NCBI GenBank assembly: GCA_013180565.1
Contig: QBUN01000391.1
Location: 4,715-11,979, forward strand
Length of the DNA stretch: 7,265 bases
Source of the DNA: Candidatus Methanophaga sp. GoMg3.2
GTDB lineage: Archaea > Halobacteriota > Syntropharchaeia > Alkanophagales > Methanospirareceae
Reading direction: 5' to 3'
The notes under the pieces were generated by a model. That model worked only from the letters and a program-made list of their open reading frames with translations. It was not told where the DNA came from and did no database searches. The position numbers and the translations under genes are program-made. Below are positions 6,369 to 7,265 of this stretch, in pieces. Each line of letters opens with the position of its first letter. Position 1 is the first letter of the stretch.

Positions 6369-6396
6369 GTAAACCTTTCCTACCTAATAAAGGGCT

Positions 6397-6406
6397 GATA
6401 TATTTT
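6397..6406 (+). promoter_or_regulatory. Putative TATA box of the deacetylase gene
   Basis: GATATATTTT lies about 32 bases before the ATG at 6434 (centre to start). The expected transcription start near 6428 would leave a leader of only about six bases. The purine run GAGAGAG at 6422-6428 could act as a weak SD only if transcription starts further upstream. Confidence 0.4.
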
Positions 6407-6433
6407 ATTTGCAATTAAAAAGAGAGAGACAAG

Positions 6434-7265
6434 ATGGATACGGGGTTCGTCTATCATGATGATTATTTGAAGCATGACACGGGGGCTCATCCCGAGAGCG
6501 CAAAACGACTGATACACATAATGTCTGAGCTGAAAGAGGCGGGTGTTACGGAGAAGATGAAAAAGGTTCTACCCGTGAAAGCATCGAAAGAGCAAATAGC
6601 GTATGTGCATACTGACGCCTATATGAAAGGCGTGGAAAGGATGTGTAAAGAAGGTGGAGGGTTGCTTGATCCGGATACACCATTATGCACTGAAAGCTAT
6701 GAAATAGCATTGCTTTCCGCAGGTGGCGTAATAAAAGCAACTGACGAAGTAATGGCTGACTCTAATAACCTGAGGCACATTTTTGCTTTGGTAAGACCGC
6801 CGGGCCATCATGCTACCTGGAACCGAGGTAGGGGATTCTGCATATTTAATAATATTGCGATTGCCGCCGAGCATTTAAAGAGGCGATATTGTGCTAACCG
6901 CATTTTGATTGTAGATTTGGATGTACATCACGGTAATGGCACGCAGGAGGTGTTCTTTGATGACCCTTCTGTATTGTATTTCTCCACACATCAATACCCC
7001 CATTATCCCGGCACGGGGTGGATAGATGAAGTAGGTAAAGGCGAAGGTGCGGGTTTTACTGTTAATGTCCCACTACCTGCCGGTACTGATGACGCAGGCT
7101 ATTTATATGCGCTAAATAATGTTTTAGTGCCGATAGCAAAGGAGTTTGAACCCGAATTTGTGCTTGTATCTGCAGGATTTGATGCGCATGTTGCAGATCC
7201 GTTAGCAGCAATGAACGTGACCACTCTTGGATTCGGACTTTTTATGGATCTGATAAAGGAGATCC
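6434..7265 (+). CDS. Histone deacetylase/acetylpolyamine amidohydrolase family protein (3' end cut by window edge)
   Basis: The frame is open from ATG at 6434 for 277 codons to the edge. It is a zinc-dependent deacetylase of the arginase/deacetylase fold. Motifs are HPES (19-22), RPPGHHAT (121-128, with the His125-His126 dyad) and GFCIFNNIAIAA (134-145). The zinc-site block DLDVHHGNGTQ (161-171) has Asp163 and His165 as ligands, and GFDAHVADPLA (248-258) gives the third ligand, Asp250. The FCIFNN and DxDVHHGNGTQ forms resemble class II HDACs and their prokaryotic relatives. The full family length is about 340-380 residues, so the missing part should hold the C-terminal Gly-rich GGY/F loop. 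Substrates in prokaryotes include acetylpolyamines, acetyl-CoA synthetase (AcuC) and possibly acetylated chromatin proteins. Neither sequence nor neighbours decide between them. No signal peptide is seen, so the enzyme is cytosolic. It is divergent from the signal peptidase gene across 133 bases. Confidence 0.95.
   Translation, partial: MDTGFVYHDDYLKHDTGAHPESAKRLIHIMSELKEAGVTEKMKKVLPVKASKEQIAYVHTDAYMKGVERMCKEGGGLLDPDTPLCTESYEIALLSAGGVIKATDEVMADSNNLRHIFALVRPPGHHATWNRGRGFCIFNNIAIAAEHLKRRYCANRILIVDLDVHHGNGTQEVFFDDPSVLYFSTHQYPHYPGTGWIDEVGKGEGAGFTVNVPLPAGTDDAGYLYALNNVLVPIAKEFEPEFVLVSAGFDAHVADPLAAMNVTTLGFGLFMDLIKEI

Noticed and set aside
6546..6874. Minus-strand open frames at 6546-6740 and 6683-6874
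   Set aside because: They are antisense to the deacetylase gene, whose zinc-site motifs and reading frame are unambiguous.
1..7265. A defence island, prophage or mobile element
   Set aside because: No integrase, transposase, restriction, toxin-antitoxin or CRISPR signature is present. The recognised genes are core metabolism, translation, export and regulation.

Overview
The window looks like ordinary chromosomal DNA from a euryarchaeon, most likely from a methanogen or ANME-type (Methanomicrobia-like) lineage. Three genes point to Archaea: a ribosomal protein uL16 of the archaeal L10e form, a Sec11-type signal peptidase with a Ser/His rather than Ser/Lys active site, and a protein with tandem PhoU and TrkA-C domains. 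TATA-like boxes sit a short distance upstream of several starts, and leaders are very short, which also fits Archaea. The finer lineage is a guess from protein flavour, not from a marker tree.

Layout. Seven genes lie on the minus strand and one on the plus strand. Reading the minus strand in its own direction (right to left): signal peptidase I (6300-5749), ribosomal protein L10e (5698-5177), an AT-rich gap with a strong TATA box, a flavin reductase-like FMN protein (5029-4484) overlapping argG (4487-3318) by ATGA, then aroA (3269-1974). After a second gap with a promoter-like element come a CinA-like molybdopterin-binding-domain protein (1865-1143) and a PhoU/TrkA-C protein (1143 to beyond position 1), joined by a TAATG overlap. 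A class II-type histone deacetylase/acetylpolyamine amidohydrolase family gene (6434 to beyond 7265) is divergent from the signal peptidase gene. Both edge genes are cut by the window, not visibly broken.

Function. The genes are mostly housekeeping: protein export (signal peptidase), translation (L10e), arginine biosynthesis (ArgG) and aromatic amino acid biosynthesis (AroA). Three genes have uncertain substrates: the FMN protein, the MoCF-domain protein and the deacetylase. The PhoU/TrkA-C protein is probably a ligand-sensing regulator of a cation transporter.

Non-coding signals. There are two copies of a short dispersed-type repeat (core CCACAGAT..ACACAGATTT), each just 3' of a minus-strand gene. 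A 10-bp A/T-tract dyad lies in the divergent signal peptidase/deacetylase region, and an imperfect hairpin lies between L10e and the FMN protein. I see no mobile element, CRISPR array, tRNA or rRNA, and no gene-free stretch longer than 300 bases. I did not find a convincing undescribed system. The best leads are the translationally coupled CinA-like/PhoU-TrkA-C pair, the FMN protein fused into the arginine/aromatic operon, and the repeat pair.
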